A DNA stretch of 25,393 bases, taken from the NCBI RefSeq assembly GCF_004359215.1, contig NC_090618.1, forward strand, positions 1,379,524 to 1,404,916. Direction: 5' to 3'. Numbering within the stretch: position 1 is the stretch's first letter; each line of letters begins with the position of its first letter. The stretch is from Bremia lactucae (lineage: Eukaryota > Oomycota > Peronosporomycetes > Peronosporales > Peronosporaceae). The notes beneath the pieces are model-generated. The model had not been told where the DNA came from and ran no database searches. It saw only the letters and a list, made by a program, of their open reading frames with translations. Shown here piece by piece: positions 9,043 to 17,779 of the stretch. Made by a program: the position numbers and the translations under genes.

Positions 9043-10098
9043 CTAAGCGCATCTCGCAGAGATGAGCGTCCTCAAATGAGGATTTTTTAGGGAGCATGCT
9101 TCCTTAGGGGCATGACCTGCACCCTTAAAACAGCATTGACATGAGTCCCTCCCCCATGAAAGGCAAGGTGTCCTCGTGTCTCTAGACAAACGGTGCAGCT
9201 TGTAGCGTGCACCAACTACGATTCGTTTCTTGAAGCGTTCACGAAAAACATCCAATTTGTCAAGCCAGGCCTCGCGACATATGCTTTGCAGATTCTTTAC
9301 AAATGCTATCCAAGCTTGGAACTAATGTTTGACATCCTTTGCCCGCTTAAAAGTGTCCAAGTGATGCCGGAAAAGCATCGATGAAGAATTCTGTATCATC
9401 CTCACCCGGCTTGTGCAGCCTGGATGAGTCGAATAACGGAATTTGGTATCGATTGTTGGTCATACCAAACCAACGAGCTAGGTCACCCTTAGAGGGCAAC
9501 CAAGGCTTCTTCCCGGGACCGAGCCGCAACGTATTGCGGTCCCTCTTGTGTTGACTCATGTAAACATTAACGCTGACATGGCTCTTGAAGCGATCCTTGG
9601 AATCATTCCGTTCCAAGAGATGCAAATTAGCACCACCAGCAACATTCTTCCTTAAACTATCAATTCGTTCCTGGTGACGCATACTGACACCACCAAAGTG
9701 ATCGTCGTTTATGGATTCTTCACAAGATGATTCCCCACCAAAGAGGTCCGACGAGTCAAGCAACCTCGTCATCACCTCTTTGGTTGTCACGTTAGAACCC
9801 GAAATTTTAACGGACACGGCCCCGGGTGATTTGGCGGCGTTCACAGAAGTAACTGAGTCGGGCCGTGACTGTGGTCACCTAAATTTGGTGTAGCAGGTGA
9901 CTTGTCACCGTCACCAGCAATGGCAGTAGCAGATGACATAATCTAGCCACCTCCTATGGAAGAAGGAGGTGACGTATTTCGCACAGTTGACGCATTAGTA
10001 TCTACTGAAACATTTGGATTACCAATAGCTGCACTGATCCATGCAGATGCCAGCTTTGCGGCCGCACGGGCTACGCGCACGAACTTATTTGTCGTCAT
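9043..10098 (-). pseudogene. Antisense broken ORF between chromodomain and 3' LTR
   Basis: On the minus strand a coding-like stretch runs from an ATG at 10098 to a stop at 9043. It covers about 350 codons in several pieces: an N-terminal piece ending in Gly-Gly-Gly and a stop, a 165-codon open frame (9844-9347) and a 70-codon frame (9255-9043), joined by a frameshift and one further stop near 9320. The middle is rich in charged residues (KKPWLPSKGDLARWFGM). The C-terminus has a Cys cluster (CQCCFKGAGHAPKEAC, a C-x2-C-x5-H-x5-C spacing) that could bind zinc. I do not recognise the family. It could be gag of an unrelated inserted element, or an extra antisense ORF of Element 2 itself. Confidence 0.55.
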
Positions 10099-10252
10099 GC
10101 GCCAATGAACTTATCGTCGAACAAAATTCAATTATATGACAAATTCGGAATTGTAAAAAAAACAATAATGCGAAATTACAGGGAAAGAAATAATAGTATT
10201 TCTCTGTCACTCCACAATAGTCACTATTGTGACTGTTGTGTAAGGGCGATGA
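10099..10252. other. Short non-coding interval before 3' LTR
   Basis: AT-rich sequence with a small hairpin (ACAATAGTCAC...GTGACTGTTGT, about 10213-10238). It ends in TAAGGGCGATGA just before the LTR, a plausible remnant of a polypurine tract. Confidence 0.4.
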
Positions 10253-10345
10253 TGTAACGGGGTGTTTTGCTACATATAGATTGTTTCCTGGAAGAGGAAT
10301 GATAATATTAATTTGTATGAGAGAAAATCAATAAAGGAGTACAAG
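10253..10345 (+). repeat. 3' LTR fragment of Element 2
   Basis: It starts TGTAACGGGGTGTTTTGCTACA and continues with TTTCCTGGAAGAGGAAT and a TATGAGAGAAAA block, matching the beginning of the 5' LTR at 2822-2910. Similarity fades after about 10345, so most of the LTR is missing or too diverged to see. Confidence 0.65.
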
Positions 10346-10599
10346 GTCTAGAGAAATTTAACGCACGTCTGTGTAGAAATTTTGAATTATCTATTATCAA
10401 TTTTGCTTGAGCTCGAAATAAAGGAGTAGCGACACGCTTGACAATGACGATACGTGTCGCTACCCCTTTAAGCACGACGTAAAATGTGAGGTCCATTGAT
10501 TGCTTTCGTCTTCTCTTGTTACCACACTTGAAGAAAAATAGCAAAGTACTGAACAATACTGTTGATATTGAAGGCAAATAGCGAGGTGATGTTGACGAT
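10346..10599. other. Unassigned interval with a hairpin
   Basis: No supported gene. The stem GTAGCGACACG (about 10426-10436) pairs with CGTGTCGCTAC (about 10453-10463) across a 16-base loop, with additional pairing outside (AAAGG with CCTTT, one mismatch). It may be the diverged remainder of the LTR. Confidence 0.5.
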
Positions 10600-11340
10600 G
10601 GAATCTACTCAAGCTTATATCTTAGCCTCTGCCACCAATACACGTTATCCAATCCGGTGCTAGTGCTCATAAACGTTGTAAAGGTGCAATATTTTCACTC
10701 CCACTCACCTCCACAGCACATTTTATTGTATGGTGTATGCGTGAACTTGGCGGCACTACACGAAACGGGCCGATATACTTGAGCAGTAGTATTTTCAACT
10801 ACCCGCATTCGTCACTGCCTCATTAGGCAGATTTACGACAGACAGGACTTGGTCATTGGCCTTATATAAAAACTTTTACTCTTCCTTTCTGTCGGGGTTT
10901 GACTTACCGCATCGGCGATAAAAGCTTTTATTGAACGATCTCGAGCAGCTGGACTCTAACTGCTAACTATCAACTAGGTTTTGCTTTTGTTTTTTGCGCC
11001 CTGGGTGCACTTCGTAGATATCATTATTTTATGCAGTGAGAGCTTCATTGCTCTCATAAGTGGCATCATGTCGATGCTGAATATCGTAGCATCCTTAGTA
11101 TCAGAGTCGGCATAAGCCTCATTACTAATGATGATTTTGGTTTCTTCAATCTTAATTAGATCAACATCTGTTTCCTTCACATTGAGTGTTGAGTCAATGT
11201 CTGATGAGCAAGAGCCAGATCGATCCTTTGCTCGAGCAAAGACCTCACCCATTGCTCTGGAGTTACACTCTAACAAGGTGGGTATACGTGGATGGCGTAA
11301 GCCATTCATGAAAAAATGTGTATGCTTGTTAATGAATACA
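10600..11340 (-). pseudogene. Element 3 post-integrase region
   Basis: A 111-codon minus-strand frame (11309-10974) begins MNGLRHPRIPTLLECN and contains DRSGSCSSDID, the segment that follows the gypsy integrase core. Farther left, a DQVLSVVNLP-like segment and VTNAGS (about 10860-10800) correspond to the SDLVLLSTINLP segment of Element 2. No chromodomain could be recognised. Confidence 0.75.
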
Positions 11341-11650
11341 CCAAATTGCCTATAATTTTTTTTGCCAGAGACAAGAGCTTACTCCAACTCGCAAACGAGT
11401 GGACGTATCCTCGAAGCGTCTCTTCAAGTACACGACTTATATGTTCTGTCAGTCCTCTGGTTTAGGAGGTCGCAAATTGACATTTTCAACCGTGTTCCAA
11501 ATGATTGAAACACGGATTGTAAGAAACTCCGCCTTGGGCCGGGGATCTCGATCCGTAACCAGTTCACGAGGTAACCCATGGAGTCAAACATATTTCGTGT
11601 CTTTGTCGTGTCGACGAGATACGAAAAAAAAAGAAAAAAATTATATCGCA
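11341..11650 (-). pseudogene. Element 3 integrase core remnant
   Basis: The minus strand gives FDSMGYLVNWLRIEI at about 11600-11550, then SVFQSFGTRLKMS and an RTDRTYKS-like end of core. These align to the Element 2 segment carrying the second Asp and the Glu (VSDR ... FWQSV ... KMSASD ... GQSER). The second Asp is replaced in WLRIEI, and the first-Asp part and the zinc region are missing. Confidence 0.7.
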
Positions 11651-11689
11651 AAGATTATACTCCGGAAGCAAGCTAATAACATAACCATT

Positions 11690-11905
11690 CTTTACGAGAG
11701 TGATGGAGTGTTCACGGCAGTAGGTAAAGACGCATGGTCCGTATAAACAATAAACCATCAATTCTCTACGAGATCACTCCAAACTTAGCATGTGCATACT
11801 TCATTGCAAGTTTTATTTGCCCACACTGATTAATTGCGATCAGCCGGTTTAAGCTGATGCGACTGGTAGAAGACGACGCGCACTGCGCCGTCTGTATCTT
11901 ACTAC
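11690..11905 (-). pseudogene. Element 3 RNase H remnant
   Basis: In the minus direction the region reads DTDGAVRVVFYQSHQLKPADR (about 11900-11838) and later YTDHASLPTAVNTP (about 11742-11700), both standard gypsy RNase H segments. The catalytic-centre region before them is missing, and the sequence then jumps directly to integrase. Confidence 0.75.
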
Positions 11906-12089
11906 ATTAACACACAGTCATTGCGAAATCGCTGGCGTCACAGACCACATGAAATGGCCCGCAGTCGTCAAAACGGCGATTACACAAAGCTTCGCTTGAT
12001 GACTCTAAAGGATGCTCACAATTACCACGTTACATTTGTCTGAAATTAAAAGAAACGGTATGTTAAACTTCAAACGTATATTGAGCTTC
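11906..12089 (-). other. Element 3 deletion junction region
   Basis: Between protease and RNase H, where about a kilobase of RT should be, there are fewer than 200 bases without a readable motif. This is the RT deletion site. Confidence 0.55.
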
Positions 12090-12440
12090 AACTACATCCT
12101 TCTAAACTACGACAGATGCACCTGTTGTGAGTCTCACAAGCATCATCGTTAAAGGTATATCGCGCTCAACGAACTTAAGCTTGCGATCTTCTACCGATTG
12201 GCGTCAAATGAAGTCGTCAACAACCCACGATCGACTAGGGACGTTAGCGACAACTTAGCTGCCGCTATGAATTGCAATGTGATGAGGTTAACCTCATCAC
12301 CTGGGGCAGTTGCACACAATGTGGGCGAGGTGCAACTTTCATCAAGAAACCTGCAAATTCTCTTGACGTTCTAGATCAGTAGGGCGCTCCGCACCTTCTG
12401 ACCCGACCGTTCTTTGACGACCCGCACGCCGTTGCGAAAT
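12090..12440 (-). pseudogene. pro: Element 3 protease remnant
   Basis: Reading leftward, a SGQKVRSALL-like segment (about 12407-12375) is followed by APGDEVNLIT (about 12310-12281), LTSLVDRG (about 12245-12222) and FDANR. It is collinear with Element 2 at 4540-4761. The catalytic Asp of the LVDxG box is kept, but the next residue is Arg rather than Ser/Thr/Cys and the rest of the active site is altered. The palindrome described for Element 2 lies here at 12279-12300. Confidence 0.75.
12279..12300. repeat. Perfect 22-bp palindrome
   Basis: GTGATGAGGTTAACCTCATCAC reads the same on both strands. It is the counterpart of the 20-bp palindrome in Element 2. Confidence 0.9.
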
Positions 12441-13404
12441 TCGAAATAGCGTTGGACCCGCGCCTCCCGCTATCTTTAGCGGGAGGTCTATCGTTTTGCT
12501 CAGTATTTCTTGGTACTAGGCGTGGAAAACTACAGTCATACGTACTGCCCTGTCTTTTGACAACGATGCATCTTTGCAATCCTTTATATAGCCGACAAAA
12601 GAATGAAGGACAAAAACTAACGAACCTCCTGTATGTAGAGAGCGAGAGATCTCGTTTTTCAAGTTACAAAGGTAACTTGAAAAAAAACGAGGGCTCTCGC
12701 TCTCTAGTTACAAAGGTAACTTGAAAAACGAGGTTTCTCGCTCTCTACATACAAGAGGTTCGTTAGTTTTTGTCCTTCATTCTTTTGTCGGTTATGAAGA
12801 TGATAAGCGCTAAAACGGACGGAAGCGTGTTTCAGGCTTTAGTCCTCCTGTTCTGCTACAGAGATCGCGTGATCAAGAGTCTCAAATTCGAGCCGGAACA
12901 GTTGGGTCTTGACGGGATTGTCGGCAAGACCCTTTGTGAACACATAAACCTGTGTGGGTTTACCATGCGTTTACTCGCGATTAACTTACAAGTTATCGCG
13001 TTCGTTAAGCATAATCCTGAAAATTACGCTTGTCCTATTTTTAATTTAGTAGCTCCACGTAAGCCGTTATTTCGGCACGTGGCGGCTCAAAGGTTTGTCT
13101 AAGCCGCGACTTAAGGACCTCATAGAACCAAACACGTTTGAGTCGTGAAGCTTGAGCCCTAAGGCTCAAGATTTGGCTTGTCCGGCCAATTTGGACAAGT
13201 CCAAATTTAATTTATCGCATCGCCATCGATGCGGCAAGCTTCAATGGGATCGTCGAATTGGACAACGTCAAGTTCATGCTGTAAGAACTCGACTATAGCC
13301 GCATCTTGATCGTCTCTTTCTAGAACACACAACAATTTGGCAACGGCTGGCCCACCTATAGCCAAAATTGCACGTGCGACCGCTCCCCATTTAGGGCCAT
13401 TCAA
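12441..13404 (-). pseudogene. gag: Element 3 gag, broken by stops and a palindrome
   Basis: The frame 13404-13207 (65 codons from ATG) holds an IVEFLQHELD segment matching the Element 1 and 2 gag N-termini. Farther left come a LRQTFEPPRAE-like segment near 13100-13070 and a TQLFRLEFETLDHAIS-like segment near 12915-12870. The zinc knuckle region near 12560 is degenerate. Between core and knuckle, a 200-bp inverted repeat (12592-12791) replaces the short stretch present in Element 2. The open plus-strand frames here (12452-12724, 12770-13102) are shadows. Confidence 0.75.
12592..12791. repeat. ~200-bp near-perfect palindrome inside gag
   Basis: The first ~95 bases are the reverse complement of the last ~95. 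The outer 37 bases differ at a single position near their inner edge; internal blocks TGTATGTAGAGAGCGAGA and CTCGTTTTTCAAGTTAC also pair. Near the centre, GTTACAAAGGTAACTTGAAAAA occurs twice in direct orientation and is itself partly self-complementary (AAGTTAC...GTAACTT). One arm corresponds to normal gag sequence (compare Element 2 near 4310-4370), so the other arm is an inverted copy of it. Confidence 0.9.
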
Positions 13405-13514
13405 GTTAGTGAGCCGTTTTTTTTACGCGTTGCGTGGAAGACTTCTTGAGGGGCTTAAAATCTTTCTCCTTCTTCATCTGAGTGTTCATGTTGGATGAAA
13501 CGCGGCCGTTGAAC

Positions 13515-13533
13515 AGACCATAAAGAGCTACCA
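13515..13533 (-). promoter_or_regulatory. Element 3 primer-binding site
   Basis: On the minus strand, CTCCGTTACA is followed after one base by TGGTAGCTCTTTATGGTCT. The first seven bases equal those of the Element 1 and 2 sites; the rest differs, as expected if only the start pairs with tRNA. Confidence 0.6.
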
Positions 13534-13534
13534 G

Positions 13535-13740
13535 TGTAACGGAGCACCTTTCGCCAGTACTGCTTCAGTACATGCAACCTGCACTAATAGCAGTGAAGGT
13601 GAGGTGCCTTCAAATACTTCCGTACACGACATGCAGAGAGGAAGGGTTTAAGTAGCTAAGAAGTCTTAGCTACTTAAGGTCGATATTCATGGCTTGAGTA
13701 AGGAGAAAAAAGTAAGGGAATATAAAAATATACCAAAAGA
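13535..13740 (-). repeat. Element 3 LTR, 3' part
   Basis: In the minus direction this part contains TTACTTTTTTC, TTCTTAGCTACTTAA, CTTCCTCTCTGCATGTCGTG and CACCTTCACTG, then GAAAGGTGCTCCGTTACA, the same block order as 3185-3364 in the Element 2 LTR. The hairpin GTACTGCTTCAGTAC is at 13557-13571. The upstream part of the LTR is lost or displaced by the AT-rich fold-back structure to the right. Confidence 0.7.
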
Positions 13741-13774
13741 ATTAATTAATAAAAAAAACATACCAAATAATCAA

Positions 13775-14752
13775 AAAAATAATATTGTACCAGAATAATT
13801 ATTAAAAATATATATAATGCGCATGAATAAAATACGTAAGAGTATACACAAGCTTAGGATCTTGAATAGATATGCTACATTTGATCTTAGCCATGAGAAA
13901 GAGAAGGTATCATGAAGAGATATGGATTGAAGGCGTTGTTATTTATAGAAATTTTTCATAAGCATACGACGGAGTTTTGGCATGATTCAATCTAGTCTCG
14001 TAATTAATAAACTTTCGAGTAGCTTGAGACTCTGTAAAACTGTTCCATTTACTTATTCTGCTGTTCAGACGATATTTGACACATATCCTGTTTTAATAAT
14101 AGATGCGGGGAGCATCCCGGTGAAGTTTGCAGCTCAATTTTGTGATAAAATTGTACGATGCTCCTGTGGTCACTTCGAATGATTGATCGCCTTGCGCTCA
14201 TGCCCTACTAGCTCTGAGGGACTCCAAACAATTACCCGACATGGTCACGTATTTCCACGAATTCTGGAAATCATCAACATATGCAACCGCCTATTCTGAA
14301 AGATCCGAAGACAAAATATTGTCGATCGTGCTTGAAGGTGTCCTTACAAGAGGTGTATGCAACGATCCATCTATTAAAAAAGAGGGTGCCCAAAGAAGAA
14401 GCGGATCCCATCACAACAAGCAACTTAGAGAATTGAAAAGCGCCAAACCAGAAAGTGCGGAATATGCCACCAATTCGGTCATAATCGTAGGACCTGCTCG
14501 AGCAAGGACGCATAATTGTATGGTTTCTTATCTCTAGTACAAAGTGCAAGATAATTAGAAGTTTTTGTCCAAAACTGGGTTTTTCTCACGAAACAATTAA
14601 TGCGAATAATTTAAGACAAGTTTTAGTTCCCTTTGCTCTATAAATAGGAACGCCTTCAATCATATTTCTTCATGATCCCAAGCTTGTGTATACTCGTACG
14701 TTATTATACATGCGGTATGTATTTATTTATTAATGATTTTGGTATTTTTTTT
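13775..14752. mobile_element. Second fold-back structure with TATA-like arms
   Basis: The segment 13775-13950 and the segment 14637-14752 are inverted copies: GTATACACAAGCTT and TTGAAGGCGTT pair with AAGCTTGTGTATAC and AACGCCTTCAA-like sequence. The left arm has a ~45-bp insertion (after AGCTTAGGATC). Outer edges are AT-rich and fade gradually. Each arm carries a TATA-like TATTTATAG / CTATAAATA. The ~690-bp core has three short unrecognised frames (13982-14182 plus, 14241-14537 plus, 14549-14274 minus). It may be a non-autonomous DNA transposon, or two facing copies of one promoter region. No target duplication could be fixed. Confidence 0.65.
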
Positions 14753-15003
14753 ACATGCCCAGAAAGCAAATTTGTATATATATATTGATTTCCTACGTAA
14801 TGTAACGATCTTCTGTCTGCTGAACTCAATATTTTAATATCAATTTATGTATAGCGCTTCCTTGCGCACCGCCAAATCGTGTCTAGTAACGATTAGCGGG
14901 GTTGATTTGACTTAAATTAATTAATAAACAGAACTGTTCTCTTGTTGCCTCAGTATTACCAAGTATGGCAATTTTAAAAAGATTTCGTTAACATTATTAA
15001 AAA
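14753..15003. other. AT-rich interval, nothing recognised
   Basis: It contains short AT runs (TATATATATATTG near 14776) and a TAATGTAACGATC string, but no LTR context around it. Confidence 0.4.
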
Positions 15004-15840
15004 TTATAATTTTAGGCCACTGCTCTTGACCTGGACCGTGCTTAGCAATGATGCATGCTTGCTGCCGCATCGGAGGCTAGTAGTAAAGTCCATCCCATAT
15101 CGGTTCATATTTTTCTGAAATTGGATAGACGAACATGAAAGCCGCAAGGATGTGGCATATCCTTCTTGTTCCGGATAACCGGCTGGTCTCAATAAAATCG
15201 TGCGTGCCTTGTATCCGTGTTAAGATGATAGACGCCTTTCATTTGGCACCAAATATTGCCATTGGGATATCTCGCACATTAAATATTGATATTGGTATAT
15301 CTTGCACACTATTTGATTAAGCTCTTCTCCCCAAATGTTAGCTGCTGTTTGGGTCCCATTTTGCAAGGGTCAGTCTATACACCTAGCTGTATTTGTAAGA
15401 AATCGCTTCCCACAGGAGAGACACGTAGTCCGGCCGTCATTCATGGGATGAGATGTTGACCTTATACAAAGCCTTTTTTGCCCCCTTGCAGGGTTGATCT
15501 GAGAAAGTGGAGATTGTGACAACTTCCATGCCCACAGCTTTCCCTTCGTACGTGACAAGGTTTTTACTGCTTGGCTCCCATCTCATTATCGCCTCTAGAC
15601 CACACATCCCGACCACAAGTAGCAATTTTTGGTTCTCCGCTACCCCACGCTCAGGCTTTTTGCAGCTTTACTACTTGCAGCTGTAGCTGCTACAAGACGA
15701 GTCTCAATACCCTATTAAGCCGATGCGAGCGGTGGCTTGAGAAAGCTACAAGCATCTGCCACCTTTTCCGTCTTGGGAAAATTCAAAACTTTTGTTTAAA
15801 CACAAAGAAAAAAATTGTAGACTTTTTCAAGCGGTAGTTT
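15004..15840 (-). pseudogene. Unrecognised coding-like region, broken
   Basis: Several minus-strand frames follow one another (15625-15437, 15558-15370, 15192-15004), none with a family signature I can name. One frame has CLSCGKRF with a later Cys. An ATG at 15362 opens with MGPKQQLTFGEKSLIK before a stop, which loosely resembles the start of CENP-B/pogo-type DNA-binding domains; this is a weak, by-eye likeness. The region includes a 30-bp tandem duplication at 15251-15310. It may be a decayed DNA transposon or a host pseudogene. Confidence 0.3.
15251..15310. repeat. 30-bp tandem duplication
   Basis: Two adjacent 30-base units (15251-15280 and 15281-15310) share AAATATTG, ATTGG, ATATCT and GCACA and match at 25 of 30 positions. 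A 30-base unit is ten codons, so it keeps phase in any frame. Confidence 0.85.
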
Positions 15841-15855
15841 CTTTTTATCGGAGAA

Positions 15856-16234
15856 ATGTTCTGGACGCTAAATGAATTGCTCGATCTCGACAATGCCGTC
15901 TCGTTGAATGACGTAAAGCGTCAGCTTCTTCTCAGAAAGAGCGATTGCAAGGCATCTGATGAAAAGAATTCGATCAAAATAGTGGCAAAGAGGTTTGAGT
16001 CGGTTCTCAGAGAGGACCGTTGCTGTAACGGCGTGTACAGGGCCATCTTGGATGGTTTCCTTCAAAGTGCGTCCCAAGAAACTAATTTCAGACGCCGTCG
16101 TTAATTTGATCCATAAGCTTCCAACTATCGTCGAAGCATTTATAAATAAGGAGTTACTGCTTGTAGCTTACAAAAGCTTTCCATCGCGCATTTTGAAGGG
16201 TTATCAAAAGCAATTAGTCATAGGATCACACTAA
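15856..16234 (+). pseudogene. Unrecognised ORF with one frameshift
   Basis: A frame from the ATG at 15856 runs 82 codons to 16104. Its composition looks like a real helical protein (LNELLDLDNAVSLNDVKRQL, then SVLRED and VYRAILDGFLQS). From about 16065 the sense continues better in another frame up to 16234 (VNLIHKLPTIVEAFINKELL, then VAYKSFPS), so a single-base frameshift near 16065-16075 is likely. Together that is about 125 residues, Leu/Lys-rich, without signal peptide or membrane segment. I do not recognise a family. It lies next to the 3' LTR of Element 4 and may be a fragment of a host gene. Confidence 0.45.
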
Positions 16235-16359
16235 GTGAGGAAGCAGTTTGAACGTCTTCTCTCACGTTCAGTGAGGTAGTGGTGGGCACCTAAGCGGCCT
16301 CGCCCAACGAACTAAGTCCTTAGGAAAAGGGTCGTGACGGAAGCGGCAATACTAGGAAG
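16235..16359. other. Possible outer part of left LTR
   Basis: It contains GAGGAAGCAGTTTGAACG, similar to GGAAGCAGTTTTAGG in the LTR proper at about 16360. This may be the remaining 3' end of the Element 4 LTR, which is missing from the other copy. The outer terminus was not identified. Confidence 0.35.
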
Positions 16360-16677
16360 CAGTTTTAGGACTGGTTTATACTTAATCAAATTAAATATAA
16401 AGCTTTTCAGCCAACCAATGGATTCCACCTCTGTAGATGTGCACCCTACATTCCGAGTGTATTTTTTTAAATATCTTGGATTACGAATGATGCTAGCCGT
16501 CATCCCTTCCAATGTGGGTGCACCTATGTGCATCACCTACACAAGGGTGGGTTATCTTGTGCACCTCACCCAAGTGGCAGGTCTAAGTACTTCGCTTGAA
16601 GGTATTGACCATCCCATTAAGGACACAAAGTTTACTTAATCGGTTGGTGTAACTTAGAGCAACTTTAGCCCGTTACA
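16360..16677 (-). repeat. Element 4 3' LTR (left copy)
   Basis: On the minus strand it starts TGTAACGGGCTAAAGTTGC at 16677. It shares long stretches with 22729-23052, for example ATCCCTTCCAATGTG, CAAGTGGCAGG and TAAGTACTTC. A plus-strand frame (16334-16639) is open across it, as in the other copy. Confidence 0.8.
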
Positions 16678-17779
16678 CGGCACCCATTTAAAAACAAATT
16701 TTACTTTTTGTAATATCGTCTACCGGAGGAACGAGGGGCAGCGAGCTGCTTTACGCGCACATTTTTAGTACTTTTAGCCACTCTTAGCGACCGGTGTGTA
16801 CATCTTTGTCATCCCACGGCGCCTTACATGCCCCTATAAGGCGCAGATCTGATGGGTCGTCTGCGAAGACAAACGCACGAAGCGCACGCGCAGCGATAAC
16901 ACGTCGCCGTCGCGTAGTGCCTCAGTTGCAACGCGACAACTACTGCGGCTGCTATCGCGCTGCTAATTGGACTTAATCATCCATCCCACTTTCGCAGTGA
17001 GGATGTATATCCGTCGCTTTTTGTCGACTACAATGAGTCGATAGCGCTGCCATCACCTCATAGTAGTGATGAGCACAGCGAGCTAATGGGGAGGGTAATG
17101 TCACTATATTTCCCATCCAAAATTCCCTCATTGCTCTAAACATGGAGACGTCCAACGTTGCAAGGCAAATCTGCCTTACATCAACGAGGCACTGTCTCGT
17201 CGTCTGCGCTTTCTAGCGCTGCGACCTTTCATGACGGCACTGCCTATAGAGGTGCAGCTGCTTCTCAATTCGGTAAAACCCCAACATCTGTCGGTCAGAC
17301 CATCATACGCAATGGGTCTGTTGCAGAAGAGCCTGAGCAAAGCTCAACCGTCGGCACGTGAGCGTGTCCGGTCGGTGTCACAAGCCAGTCGTATGAACGC
17401 GGCTATGTGACTGGTGGCATACCACAGATGCCACCGTATAAGATTGGCCTTATTCGGGTGGAACTAGTGCGTCGCTCGTAGAGCGCGCTACAATCGACGC
17501 ACATAATTATAATGGCATCTACAGTTCATAAAGGCTCGAAAAAAAACTTGGCTGTGTTTCCCGGATCCCGGTCGTGTTGCATTTGAATGAATCAACCGAT
17601 TATTTACGAAGCAGAATTTCTGCGCCGCTTTCGGTCACATTCCGATGTGGCGAAACAGCGATCGCAGCGAATCAACTTCGCTCATTTGCGTGTGAGAGAA
17701 GTCATGAGCGGTACTGTACCCCCTGCTACTTCTACTCATCACGCTTCTTCTGCTAGTCCATTGGAACTAGCGGAGCGGC
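16678..17779 (-). other. Element 4 interval between chromodomain and 3' LTR
   Basis: About 1.1 kb without recognised pol domains. On the opposite (plus) strand two coding-like frames run toward the chromodomain: 17158-17361 (Ser/Ala/Thr-rich) and one starting with an ATG at 17512, interrupted by a TGA and continuing to about 17800 (FLRRFRSHSDVAKQRSQRIN). I match them to nothing. Element 2 also has antisense coding-like sequence in this position. Confidence 0.4.

Larger units (their letters stand above)
2822..10345 (+). mobile_element. Element 2: chromodomain Ty3/gypsy retrotransposon, decayed
   Basis: The parts lie in standard Ty3/gypsy order on the plus strand: 5' LTR (2822-3364), primer-binding site (3367), gag, protease, RT, truncated RNase H, integrase, chromodomain, and a 3' LTR start at 10253. 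The order gag-pro-RT-RH-IN-chromodomain defines the chromovirus-type group. Every domain is interrupted, the RNase H has a large internal deletion and two RT catalytic residues are lost. An unrelated antisense ORF occupies the space between chromodomain and 3' LTR. The right-hand LTR is only partial, so the true end is uncertain. Confidence 0.85.
10600..13740 (-). mobile_element. Element 3: Ty3/gypsy retrotransposon, RT deleted
   Basis: On the minus strand the order is LTR end (13535), primer-binding site, gag, protease, RNase H remnant, integrase and post-integrase region. RT is missing between the protease and RNase H parts. Peptides match Element 2 in matching order, so both are the same broad family. 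The left end near 10600 and the right LTR boundary are uncertain because other repeats abut them. Confidence 0.8.

Noticed and set aside
12770..13102. 110-codon plus-strand frame
   Set aside because: It is antisense to recognisable Element 3 gag peptides, so it is a shadow.
13982..14549. Possible secreted effector gene in the second fold-back element
   Set aside because: Oomycete repeat regions often hold effectors, but I see no signal peptide, RXLR or LFLAK motif in these frames.
14776..14830. TAATGTAACGATC as another LTR start
   Set aside because: It lacks the GGGG and following blocks of the other LTR starts.
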